Positions 1-7,458 of a stretch of DNA of 64,000 nucleotides are shown here, piece after piece (positions within the stretch are counted from its first letter, which is position 1; each line of letters opens with the position of its first letter). A program made the position numbers and the translations under genes. The notes under the pieces are model-generated. The model was not told where the DNA came from, made no database searches, and saw only the letters and a program-made list of their open reading frames with translations. This DNA comes from JBFKQC01 sp041627895 (GTDB lineage: Bacteria > Pseudomonadota > Alphaproteobacteria > Rhodobacterales > Rhodobacteraceae): positions 1 to 64,000 of the forward strand of contig JBFKQC010000001.1 in assembly GCA_041627895.1 (NCBI GenBank), given 5' to 3'.

Positions 1-810
1 GTGTCGATCATCCGCGACACCATCACCCTGACCGCCGTGCGCACGCGGCTGGTGGGCGACAGCGTCGTGCTGCGGGTGACCACCTTCAACGACCAGACCT
101 ATCCCAACCTGGCCGAGGGGCTGGCCGAACGCATCGAGGAAGCCGGCGGCGAGGACGCCATCAACGGCATCGTGCTGGACCTGCGCAACAATCCCGGCGG
201 ACTGCTGACCCAGGCAATCCGCGTCAGCGACGCCTTCCTGGAAAAGGGCGAGATCGTCTCGACCCGCGGCCGCGATCCGCAGGACGGCGAGCGCTACAAT
301 GCGACCGAGGGCGACCTGGCCCATGGCAAGCCGATCGTGGTGCTGATCAACGGCGGCTCGGCCTCGGCCTCGGAAATCGTCGCGGGCGCCCTGCAGGATC
401 ACCGCCGCGCCATCGTCGTGGGCACCAAGTCGTTCGGCAAGGGCTCGGTCCAGACCGTGATGCCGCTGCGCGGCGACGGCGCGATGCGGCTGACCACGGC
501 GCGCTATTACACGCCGTCGGGCCGCTCGATCCAGGCGCTCGGCGTCTCGCCCGACATCGTCGTGCAGCAGCCGCCGCGGCGCCCCGACGAGACGGAGACC
601 GCCGAGGACGACAATCCGCGCCGCCGGTCCGAGGCCGACCTGCGCGGCTCGCTCGACAACGACTCGCTCAGCGAGGACGAGCGCCGGCAGATCGAAGAGG
701 AACGCGCGGCGGCCGAAGAATCGGCGAAACTGCGCGACGAGGACTATCAGCTTGCCTATGCGATCGACCTGCTGCGCGGCCTGTCGGCCTTTGGCCGGCC
801 GCAGGACTGA
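1..810 (+). CDS. C-terminal processing protease, S41 family (5' truncated by window edge)
   Basis: This is the last 269 codons of a CtpA/Prc-type serine protease, which trims C-termini of periplasmic proteins. The reading frame is open to the window edge, so the GTG at base 1 is probably an internal valine and the signal peptide and most of the PDZ domain lie outside. Visible are the S41 core motif LDLRNNPGGLL, the Ser of GGSASASE (about residues 120-122 of the fragment) and the catalytic-dyad Lys in SFGKGSVQ (residue 147). The tail is acidic and charged (about residues 190-250), as in alphaproteobacterial CtpA. RppH follows after 3 bp, so the two are probably cotranscribed. The family is clear; which paralog cannot be decided. 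Confidence 0.9.
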   Translation: MSIIRDTITLTAVRTRLVGDSVVLRVTTFNDQTYPNLAEGLAERIEEAGGEDAINGIVLDLRNNPGGLLTQAIRVSDAFLEKGEIVSTRGRDPQDGERYNATEGDLAHGKPIVVLINGGSASASEIVAGALQDHRRAIVVGTKSFGKGSVQTVMPLRGDGAMRLTTARYYTPSGRSIQALGVSPDIVVQQPPRRPDETETAEDDNPRRRSEADLRGSLDNDSLSEDERRQIEEERAAAEESAKLRDEDYQLAYAIDLLRGLSAFGRPQD

Positions 811-813
811 GCC

Positions 814-1329
814 ATGCCGCCGGGGCGTCCTGCCCCGGCCCCTGCGCGCATGACCCGCGAAGAGGCGCTTGCGCTGCCCTATCGGCCCTGCGTCGGCGTG
901 GTGCTGGCCGATGCCCGGGGCCGCATCTTCGCCGGCGAACGCATCGACACGCCGGGCGCCTGGCAGATGCCGCAGGGCGGCATCGACAGGGGCGAGGAGC
1001 CGCGCGCCGCCGCCCTGCGCGAGCTTTTCGAAGAGACCGGCATTCCCGAGGCGCTGGTCACGGTCGAGGCGGAAACCCCGGACTGGGTGCGCTACGACCT
1101 GCCGCCGCACCTTCTCGGCAAGGTCTGGAAGGGGCGCTATCGCGGGCAAAAGCAGCGCTGGTTCCTGATGCGGTTTCACGGACGCGACGATCAGATCGTG
1201 CTCGACGCCGAACATCCGGAATTTTCCCGCTGGCAGTGGATGGCGCCCGACGACCTGGTCGGCTCGATCGTGCCGTTCAAGCGCGCGGTCTATGCCGAGG
1301 TGATCGCTGCCTTCCGGGAACGGCTGTGA
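814..1329 (+). CDS. rppH: RNA pyrophosphohydrolase RppH (Nudix hydrolase)
   Basis: A Nudix enzyme of 171 residues that converts 5'-triphosphate RNA ends to monophosphate and so opens them to RNase E-type decay. The Nudix box is intact at about residues 55-77 (GGIDRGEE, then RELFEETGI), and the RppH-type PYRPCVGVVL start and W-KGRYRGQKQRWF stretch are present. An AGGA lies 7 bases before the ATG at 814, supporting that start. An in-frame ATG at 850 would remove a Pro-rich 12-residue extension that is not typical of the family, so 850 is a real alternative. The stop overlaps the start of the next gene (TGATG). Also called dinucleoside polyphosphate hydrolase. Confidence 0.93.
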   Translation: MPPGRPAPAPARMTREEALALPYRPCVGVVLADARGRIFAGERIDTPGAWQMPQGGIDRGEEPRAAALRELFEETGIPEALVTVEAETPDWVRYDLPPHLLGKVWKGRYRGQKQRWFLMRFHGRDDQIVLDAEHPEFSRWQWMAPDDLVGSIVPFKRAVYAEVIAAFRERL

Positions 1330-1799
1330 TGCTGCGCCCCGCCGTCTTCGCCGCCTGGCTTTTCGCCCTGCTTGCGCCCGGGCCGGCCGCCGCGCTGTCC
1401 TGCCTGGCACCGGACCCGGAACGCGCCTTCGCCGACGCCAACGCCGCGCCCGATGCCTACTGGATCGTCGTCGGGCATTTCAGCGGCGGCCCGGGTCCGC
1501 GCCCTGAGGGCGACAGCGGGGACCGGCGCTATCAGGTCACGTTTCGCGGCCACAACGTCAACCGCGGCGGCAGGGCGGATGCCCTGGCGCTGCCGGTCAT
1601 CGTCGAGGAACGCTGCATCGGCCCCTGGTGCCCGTCGTTCAGGACCAACCGCGAGGTGCTGACCTTCCTGCGGCTCGATCCCGCCGGACCCGCGGTGCTG
1701 GCGGTCGACGCCTGCGGCAGCAACCTGTTCTACGACCCGACGCCGGCGCAGATGCAGGCGATACGGCACTGCTTTGCCGTCGGCTGCACGGCAGGCTAA
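1329..1799 (+). CDS. Small exported cysteine-rich protein of unknown function
   Basis: A 156-residue protein whose ATG overlaps the rppH stop (TGATG), implying translational coupling. The N-terminus is a typical Sec signal peptide (hydrophobic AWLFALLAPGPAAALS, likely cut near residues 19-20). The mature part has six cysteines (in LSC, EERC, PWC, DAC, RHC and VGC contexts), suggesting disulfides in the periplasm. I recognise no family. It probably belongs to a small group of secreted proteins in this family of bacteria, but I cannot assign a role. Confidence 0.75.
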   Translation: MLRPAVFAAWLFALLAPGPAAALSCLAPDPERAFADANAAPDAYWIVVGHFSGGPGPRPEGDSGDRRYQVTFRGHNVNRGGRADALALPVIVEERCIGPWCPSFRTNREVLTFLRLDPAGPAVLAVDACGSNLFYDPTPAQMQAIRHCFAVGCTAG

Positions 1800-1836
1800 A
1801 GCCGCCGCCGCCGCGCGGGCCGAGAGGGCGGGACAT

Positions 1837-1860
1837 GCGCATTTCTGACGAGAAGAAGCC
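1837..1860 (-). repeat. Dispersed intergenic repeat, minus-oriented copy
   Basis: Read on the minus strand this gives CTTCTTCTCGTC followed by AGAAATGCGC. It matches the copies at 2439-2460, 20941-20964 and 29217-29238. It sits immediately beside an 8-bp stem-loop (1859-1883), so on the minus strand the pyrimidine-rich core follows a hairpin. Confidence 0.6.
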
Positions 1861-2438
1861 CGGACAGCGCGTGCTTGTCCGGGTCCGTCCGGTGCAGGTC
1901 GCGGCGATGGACCGCGCCTCGCCGGGTATGTCCGAACCTGCCGCCGGCGACTGGCGAGGGCGCTGTTCCCCGGACGCGCGGCGTTAACCTTAATGCGCGG
2001 TGACTCGTGCCGTGCGGCAGGGGAAGTGCTGCACCAGACCCGTTCGGGCGCCGAGAATTCTCCGTCACCGGTAGCCGGGTGTTAATCGGTCCGGGGCAAG
2101 GATCGGCCTGCGGTACAGGCTGGCGAGCCGATGACCGTACGAGGAGAAGCTCCGTCGTTCCGGCGCCCGGCGTCGGTGGACGGGGTGGACCCTTGTCGGC
2201 GGGATGGCCGGAACGCCTGATCCAGGGATGCCCGGCATCCGGCCGGTGGTTTCGCCGCCATCGGGATTGCCGCTGGACGGATCGGCCGCGGTGTCCCGGG
2301 CCGCCCGGCTCTGCCGCCCCGCCTGCTTCGCTGCCCTGGCCGGGCTTTCGTCACACGGCGCCGCCGCCTGTGCCGCCCCGCGGGCATTATCTTTACGGCC
2401 GCGTCGGCTGCGACGGCGCGACATGGAAGGGTCCGCCG

Positions 2439-2460
2439 CTTCTTCTCGTCCCAAATGCGC
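2439..2460 (+). repeat. Dispersed intergenic repeat, plus-oriented copy
   Basis: The sequence is CTTCTTCTCGTC followed by CCAAATGCGC. With the inverted copy at 1837-1860 it brackets about 580 bp of DNA that carries no gene. Confidence 0.6.
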
Positions 2461-2507
2461 AATTCCGACGCCAAGGCCCGCGCGGCGCCGAAGCGGACTC
2501 CACACCA

Positions 2508-2522
2508 GAACAAAACGTGAAT
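2508..2522 (+). promoter_or_regulatory. LexA-type SOS box upstream of dnaE2
   Basis: The bases read GAAC-AAAACGT-GAAT, one base off the direct-repeat GAAC-N7-GAAC (GTTC-N7-GTTC) operator known for LexA in many Alphaproteobacteria. It ends 11 bases before the dnaE2 ATG, where a bound repressor would block expression. The location in front of an error-prone polymerase makes the assignment strong. Confidence 0.8.
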
Positions 2523-2533
2523 ATACTGCCTGC

Positions 2534-5500
2534 ATGCCCTTCGCAGAGCTCAGCGTCACCTCGAACTTCACCTTCCTCACGGGCGGCGCGCATCCCGAGG
2601 AATACATCGACCGCGCCGCCGCGCTGGGCATCGACGCCATCGCCATCGCCGACGAGAACTCGGTCGCCGGGATCGTCCGCGCCCACACGCGGATGAAGGA
2701 GATCGCCCGCGAGGTACGGGCCCGTCGCGAGGCGATGCTCGGCCCGCCGCGCCCCGATCACATCCCGCAGCCGCCCTCGGCCCCGGTCGAGCATGTCCCC
2801 CGCCTGATCCCCGGTGCGCGCATCGTGCTTCAGGACGGCTTCACCGTCACGGCGCTCCCGCGTGACCGCAAGGGCTGGGCCAATCTCTGCCGGCTCCTGT
2901 CGCTCGGCCGGCTTCGCGCCGAGAAGGGGCAGTGCCGGCTCTGCCTCGACGACCTCGCGCAATGGGGCGGCAACCAGGAGCTGCTCGTCCACCCGCAAGA
3001 GGCGCCGACGGTGCAGCGCGGCGCGTGCCCCTGGCTGCAGGCCGCGGAACGGCTGACGCGCCGCTTTCCCGGGCAGGTGTCGCTGATGCTCGCGCCCGGT
3101 TATGACGGCCAGGACAGCGCCCGCTTCGCCCGCCTCGCGGCGCTGGCGGACCGCCTGAACATCGCCGCCGTCGCCTCGGCGCGGCCGGTCATGCACGAGG
3201 CGCGCCGGCGCCGGCTGACCGACGTGCTGACCGCGATCCGCACCGGGCTGCGTGTCGACCAGCTCGGTCGCGCCGCGCTCGCCAATGCCGAGCAGCGGCT
3301 GCGCTCGGAACCCGAGATGCGCCGCATCTTCGCCGGCCACGAGGCCGCCGTCGCCCGCAGCGCCGAGATCGCCGGGCGCTGCGAGTTCGACCTCGCAGAA
3401 CTGCGCTACGAATACCCCCACGAGATCGCCGAAGGCGAGGCGCCATCCCAGCGCCTTCGCCGGCTGGCCCACGAGGGGCAGAAATGGCGCTATCCCTCCG
3501 GCGCGCCCGACGGCGTGCGCGACATGCTGAAGCATGAACTCGCGCTGATCGCCAGGCTGAACTACGAACCCTACTTCCTGACCGTGCGCGACGTCGTCGC
3601 CTTCGCCCGCACGCGCGGCATCCTCTGCCAGGGCCGCGGCAGCGCGGCCAACTCGGTGGTCTGCTACTGCCTCGGCGTCACCTCCGTCTCTCCCGAGATC
3701 GGCACCATGGTGTTCGAACGCTTCGTGTCAGAGGCGCGCAACGAACCCCCCGACATCGACGTCGATTTCGAGCACGAGCGCCGCGAAGAGGTGATCCAGC
3801 ACATCTACGAACGCTACGGCCGGCACCGCGCCGGGCTTTGCGCCACGGTGGTGCATTACCGCGGCAAGCGCGCGATCCGCGAGGTCGGCCGCGCGATGGG
3901 CCTGACCGACGACACCATCTCGGCGCTCTCGTCGCAGCTTTGGGGCTTCTTCTCGACCGACGGGCTTGAGGACAAGCGCATGCGCGAGATCGGCCTCGAC
4001 CCGACCGACCGCCGGCTGCAGCAGACCATGGCGCTGATCTACGAGATCATCGGCTTCCCGCGCCACCTCTCGCAGCATGTCGGCGGCTTCATCATGACCG
4101 AGGGCCGGCTGGACGAACTGGTCCCGGTCGAGAACGCCACGATGGAGGACCGCACCGTCATCCCCTGGGACAAGGACGACATCGACTCGCTCGGCATCCT
4201 CAAGGTCGACGTGCTGGCGCTGGGGATGCTGACCTGCATCCGCAAGGCGTTCGGCCTGATCCGCCAGCACCACATGACCGACTACACCCTCGCAACGCTG
4301 CCGCCCGAGGACCCCGCCGTCTACGACATGCTCTGCAAGGCCGACAGCTTGGGCGTCTTCCAGGTGGAAAGCCGCGCCCAGATGAACTTTCTGCCGCGGA
4401 TGCGCCCGCGCTGCTTCTACGACCTGGTGATCGAGGTCGCGATCATCCGCCCCGGCCCGATCCAGGGCGACATGGTCCACCCCTACCTGCGCCGCCGCAA
4501 CGGAGAGGAGACGGTGGAGTTTCCGTCCGACGCGCTCGGCCAGGTGCTCGGCAAGACCCTGGGCGTGCCGCTCTTTCAGGAACAGGCGATGCAGATCGCG
4601 ATCACCGGCGCGGGGTTCTCGGCGGAAGAGGCCGACCGCCTGCGCCGCTCGCTCGCCACCTTCAAGAAACACGGAAGCGTCAGCGATTTCCGCGCCCGGT
4701 TCCTGCGCGGCATGGCGGCGAACGGCTATGACCAGGACTTCGCCGAGCGCTGCTTTTCCCAGATCGAGGGCTTCGGCTCCTACGGCTTCCCCGAAAGCCA
4801 CGCCGCCAGCTTCGCGCTGCTGGTCTACGCCTCGTCCTGGCTGAAACGCCACCACCCCGGCATCTTCGCCTGCGCGCTGCTGAATTCCCAGCCGATGGGC
4901 TTCTACGCGCCGGCCCAGATCGTCCGCGACGCCCGCGAGCACGGCGTCACCGTGCTGCCCGTCGACATCAACGCCAGCTACTGGGACAACGTGATGGAGC
5001 CCGACGGCCATGGCGGCCTGGCCCTGCGCCTCGGCTTCCGCCAGATCCGCGCGATGGCCGAGGACGAGGCGGGATGGATCGCGGCGGCGCGCGGCAACGG
5101 CTACCAGACGGTCGAGGATGTCTGGCGCCGCGCCGGCACCTCGCCCCGGCTGTTGCGCGTTCTGGCCGAGGCCGACGCCTTCGCCTCGCTGGGACTGTCG
5201 CGCCGCGATGCGCTCTGGTCCGCCAAGGCGCTGGTACGGGGGGGCGAGTTGCCGCTGTTCGCCGGCGATCTCGACGGCGAGGCGATCGCCGAGCCGCACC
5301 TGCTGCTACCCCGGATGACGCTGGGCGAGGAGGTGGTCGAGGATTACGTCTCGATGCGTCTGACCCTGCGCGCCCACCCCCTGGCGCTGCTGCGGCACCT
5401 GCTGACGCCCGGGCCCGGCCGCCCCGTCCCGGCGCCGGCAGGCCCGACCCCGCTTGCCGGCCCCAAGGTCGGACACCGCAGACCCGCCGCGCCCGCCCGC

Positions 5501-5581
5501 AGCTTCGACGACGCCGGCGGGCTGATGCGGACGGATGTGTGGGAAAAGGGCAGCAAAACGTGCCGGACGACGATGACCTGA
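2534..5581 (+). CDS. dnaE2: Error-prone DNA polymerase DnaE2 (ImuC), C-terminal domain missing
   Basis: A 1015-residue C-family DNA polymerase used for damage-induced mutagenic translesion synthesis. The start FAELSVTSNFTFLTG opens the PHP domain (about residues 1-200). The polymerase active site PPDIDVDFEHER is at about residue 405, followed by the fingers and helix-hairpin-helix regions. The ATG at 2534 was chosen because family similarity begins there and an SOS box lies just upstream. Similarity holds through TLGEEVVEDYVSMRLTLRAHPLALLR (about residue 950) and then stops. The usual C-terminal OB-fold, with its RQRPG-AKG motif, is replaced by about 65 unrelated Pro/Arg-rich residues and a stop. 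No reading frame nearby restores it. imuA and imuB are not adjacent. Polymerase activity is plausible but accessory interactions may be altered. Confidence 0.92.
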   Translation: MPFAELSVTSNFTFLTGGAHPEEYIDRAAALGIDAIAIADENSVAGIVRAHTRMKEIAREVRARREAMLGPPRPDHIPQPPSAPVEHVPRLIPGARIVLQDGFTVTALPRDRKGWANLCRLLSLGRLRAEKGQCRLCLDDLAQWGGNQELLVHPQEAPTVQRGACPWLQAAERLTRRFPGQVSLMLAPGYDGQDSARFARLAALADRLNIAAVASARPVMHEARRRRLTDVLTAIRTGLRVDQLGRAALANAEQRLRSEPEMRRIFAGHEAAVARSAEIAGRCEFDLAELRYEYPHEIAEGEAPSQRLRRLAHEGQKWRYPSGAPDGVRDMLKHELALIARLNYEPYFLTVRDVVAFARTRGILCQGRGSAANSVVCYCLGVTSVSPEIGTMVFERFVSEARNEPPDIDVDFEHERREEVIQHIYERYGRHRAGLCATVVHYRGKRAIREVGRAMGLTDDTISALSSQLWGFFSTDGLEDKRMREIGLDPTDRRLQQTMALIYEIIGFPRHLSQHVGGFIMTEGRLDELVPVENATMEDRTVIPWDKDDIDSLGILKVDVLALGMLTCIRKAFGLIRQHHMTDYTLATLPPEDPAVYDMLCKADSLGVFQVESRAQMNFLPRMRPRCFYDLVIEVAIIRPGPIQGDMVHPYLRRRNGEETVEFPSDALGQVLGKTLGVPLFQEQAMQIAITGAGFSAEEADRLRRSLATFKKHGSVSDFRARFLRGMAANGYDQDFAERCFSQIEGFGSYGFPESHAASFALLVYASSWLKRHHPGIFACALLNSQPMGFYAPAQIVRDAREHGVTVLPVDINASYWDNVMEPDGHGGLALRLGFRQIRAMAEDEAGWIAAARGNGYQTVEDVWRRAGTSPRLLRVLAEADAFASLGLSRRDALWSAKALVRGGELPLFAGDLDGEAIAEPHLLLPRMTLGEEVVEDYVSMRLTLRAHPLALLRHLLTPGPGRPVPAPAGPTPLAGPKVGHRRPAAPARSFDDAGGLMRTDVWEKGSKTCRTTMT

Positions 5582-6006
5582 TGGGCCGCCACCGCGGACC
5601 GCCCCCAGACCACCCCCGGGCCGCACAACACGGCGCACTCGCCCGCGCGCGATCCGCACGCGGGCATCCGCGCGGCGCCCGCCACATTTCGTGACCGCCG
5701 CGTCCATCTCTCTCGCAGGTATCGGTTCGTCGTTTAAGGTCGGCGGCGCCGCCAATCGACTGTCCGGGGGCAAATGCCCCTCTGGCCCGGGCAGCGCCAA
5801 CGCATGCCCCGTGAGATCTTGGCCGTCCCTGCACCCGATGCACGGGCGGCGGGACCGGATCGTCTGGTACACGCGGATTTCGGCCCGCGCGGAAGCTTCG
5901 GCGAGGGTTCTACACCCCGCCCGTTAGCACCGCGTTAACCGACCGTGCGCAGCCTCGCCGCCGGGCCGCATGAAAGCCGCGCGGCAGCGCGACCGCATGG
6001 CACCGG
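5582..6006. other. Gene-free 425-bp stretch after dnaE2
   Basis: This gap lies between the convergent dnaE2 and the transglycosylase gene. Open frames on either strand (for example 5691-5927 plus) have no recognisable domain or ribosome-binding site. No terminator with a T-run was found. It may hold the debris of the event that removed the dnaE2 3' end. Confidence 0.4.
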
Positions 6007-7290
6007 CTACCCGCCGCGCAGCCGTTCGAGCAGCTTCAGCGAGGCATAGCCGTCCGGCACCATCCCGGCCGAGGCCTGGAAGGCGCGCACCGCGGCGATG
6101 GTGCGCGGCCCGACGATGCCGTCGACGCCCGCCGGGTCGAAGCCCTTCGCCAGAAGCCGCCGCTGCATCTCCTGCTTCTCGGCAAAGCTCAGCGCGCGGT
6201 CGCCGCGCGGCCAGTCCGCGCGAATCCCCGGCCCGCCCCGCAGCCGGTCCGCCAGGACACCGACCGCGATCACGTAGGCGTCCGCCGGATTGTAGCGCTC
6301 GATCACCCGGATATTCGGATAGACCAGAAAGGCCGGGCCGCCATGCCCCGCGGGCAGCAGCACCGACGCCTCGCGCCAGTCCGGCAACGGCCCGCCGCCT
6401 GCCGTACGCACGCCGATCCGCGCCCAGTCCGAGGCGGGCAGGCGGGTCCGCCGCGACGCCGCGGCATGGTCGAACCCCCTCGGCAGCACCACCTCGACGC
6501 CCCAGGGCTGGCCCCTCGTCCAGCCGAAATGCCGGAGATAGGCCGCGGTCGAGGCCAGCGCGTCGGCGGGGTCGTCGCCCCAGATGTCGCGCCGCCCGTC
6601 GCCGTCATGGTCGACCGCGTGCGCCAGGTACGAGGTCGGCATGAACTGCGTGTGTCCCATCGCGCCGGCCCAGCTTCCGGTCATGTCGCCGGGGCCGACA
6701 TCGCCCGATTGCAGGATTTCCAGCGCCGCGATCAGCTGCGCCTCGAAAAACGCCGAGCGCCGCGCATCGTAGGCTAGGCTCGCCAGCGCCTGGATGATCG
6801 GCGTCGACCCGCGCACCGCGCCGTATCGGCTTTCCAGCCCCCAGATCGCCGCGACCACCTCTTTCTCGACACCGTGGCGCGCCTCGATCTCGGCCAGAAG
6901 CCGCCCGTGCTCCGCCAGCAGGGCGCGGCCGGTCTCGACCCGGTCCACCGACACCGCGGCGTCGAGATAGTCCCAGATCTGCCGGGTGAACTCGGACTGG
7001 TTGCGGTCCTTGCCGATCACGGCGGCGTCATAGCGCACATCGCGGAACGCGCGGTCGAAGACCGTGCCGCCGATGCCCGCCGCCAGTGCGCGCTTGCGGA
7101 ACCCTGCGACCCAGGCGGCGAAACCGCCGGCGTCGCGCATGGCCACCGCCGAGGTCGGCACCACCGAGTCCGGCACCACCGTCACCGGACGCACCGCCGG
7201 CCGGATCGAGCGCTCGACCGCCGCGGATTGCGCCGCCAGGGGCGCCGAAGACACGAATATCCAGATGAGAACTGCCGCGATTGCCCGCAT
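6007..7290 (-). CDS. Lytic murein transglycosylase, MltB-type, with peptidoglycan-binding domain
   Basis: A 427-residue exported enzyme that cleaves the glycan strand of peptidoglycan, forming 1,6-anhydro-muramyl ends. The start at 7290 gives a clean signal peptide (MRAIAAVLIWIFVSSAPLAAQ); an upstream in-frame ATG at 7320 only adds ten polar residues. The SLT_2 domain spans about residues 55-350, with the catalytic Glu in WGLESRYG (residue 153) and the GAMGHTQFMP motif. A PG_binding_1 domain forms the C-terminus (about 365-425, GPRTIAAVRAFQ). It is the last gene of a minus-strand run after rnr, separated by 168 bp, so it may have its own promoter. Confidence 0.9.
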   Translation of the reverse strand: MRAIAAVLIWIFVSSAPLAAQSAAVERSIRPAVRPVTVVPDSVVPTSAVAMRDAGGFAAWVAGFRKRALAAGIGGTVFDRAFRDVRYDAAVIGKDRNQSEFTRQIWDYLDAAVSVDRVETGRALLAEHGRLLAEIEARHGVEKEVVAAIWGLESRYGAVRGSTPIIQALASLAYDARRSAFFEAQLIAALEILQSGDVGPGDMTGSWAGAMGHTQFMPTSYLAHAVDHDGDGRRDIWGDDPADALASTAAYLRHFGWTRGQPWGVEVVLPRGFDHAAASRRTRLPASDWARIGVRTAGGGPLPDWREASVLLPAGHGGPAFLVYPNIRVIERYNPADAYVIAVGVLADRLRGGPGIRADWPRGDRALSFAEKQEMQRRLLAKGFDPAGVDGIVGPRTIAAVRAFQASAGMVPDGYASLKLLERLRGG

Positions 7291-7458
7291 TGTCGTTGTC
7301 CTGCCCGTTTTGCGTGGCAATCTAGCGCGCTTTGCGATCTGCGGGAAGATTCCTCGCCCGAACCGGCGAAGCGCCGCCGCCCGCCCGGCCCGCGCGACCC
7401 GCGACGCGAACCGGCGGGGGCACGGCCCGCGGACAAGCCGCGCCGTCTCGGCCCCGTC

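Larger units (their letters stand above)
1800..2533. other. Gene-poor 734-bp stretch upstream of dnaE2
   Basis: I see no convincing gene here. Short open frames exist on both strands but have no family features. The stretch contains an 8-bp stem-loop (CCCGGACA at 1859-1866 paired with TGTCCGGG at 1876-1883), two copies of a dispersed repeat in inverted orientation (1837-1860 and 2439-2460), and an SOS box next to dnaE2. In many relatives imuA and imuB sit directly upstream of dnaE2; I find no recognisable remnant of either. Confidence 0.6.

Noticed and set aside
1834..1986. A 50-codon plus-strand frame starting MRISDEKKPG
   Set aside because: Its start overlaps the dispersed repeat and a hairpin, it has no ribosome-binding site, and it resembles nothing known.
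3728..5299. A 523-codon minus-strand open frame inside dnaE2
   Set aside because: The real polymerase motifs are on the plus strand; the antisense product has no family features.
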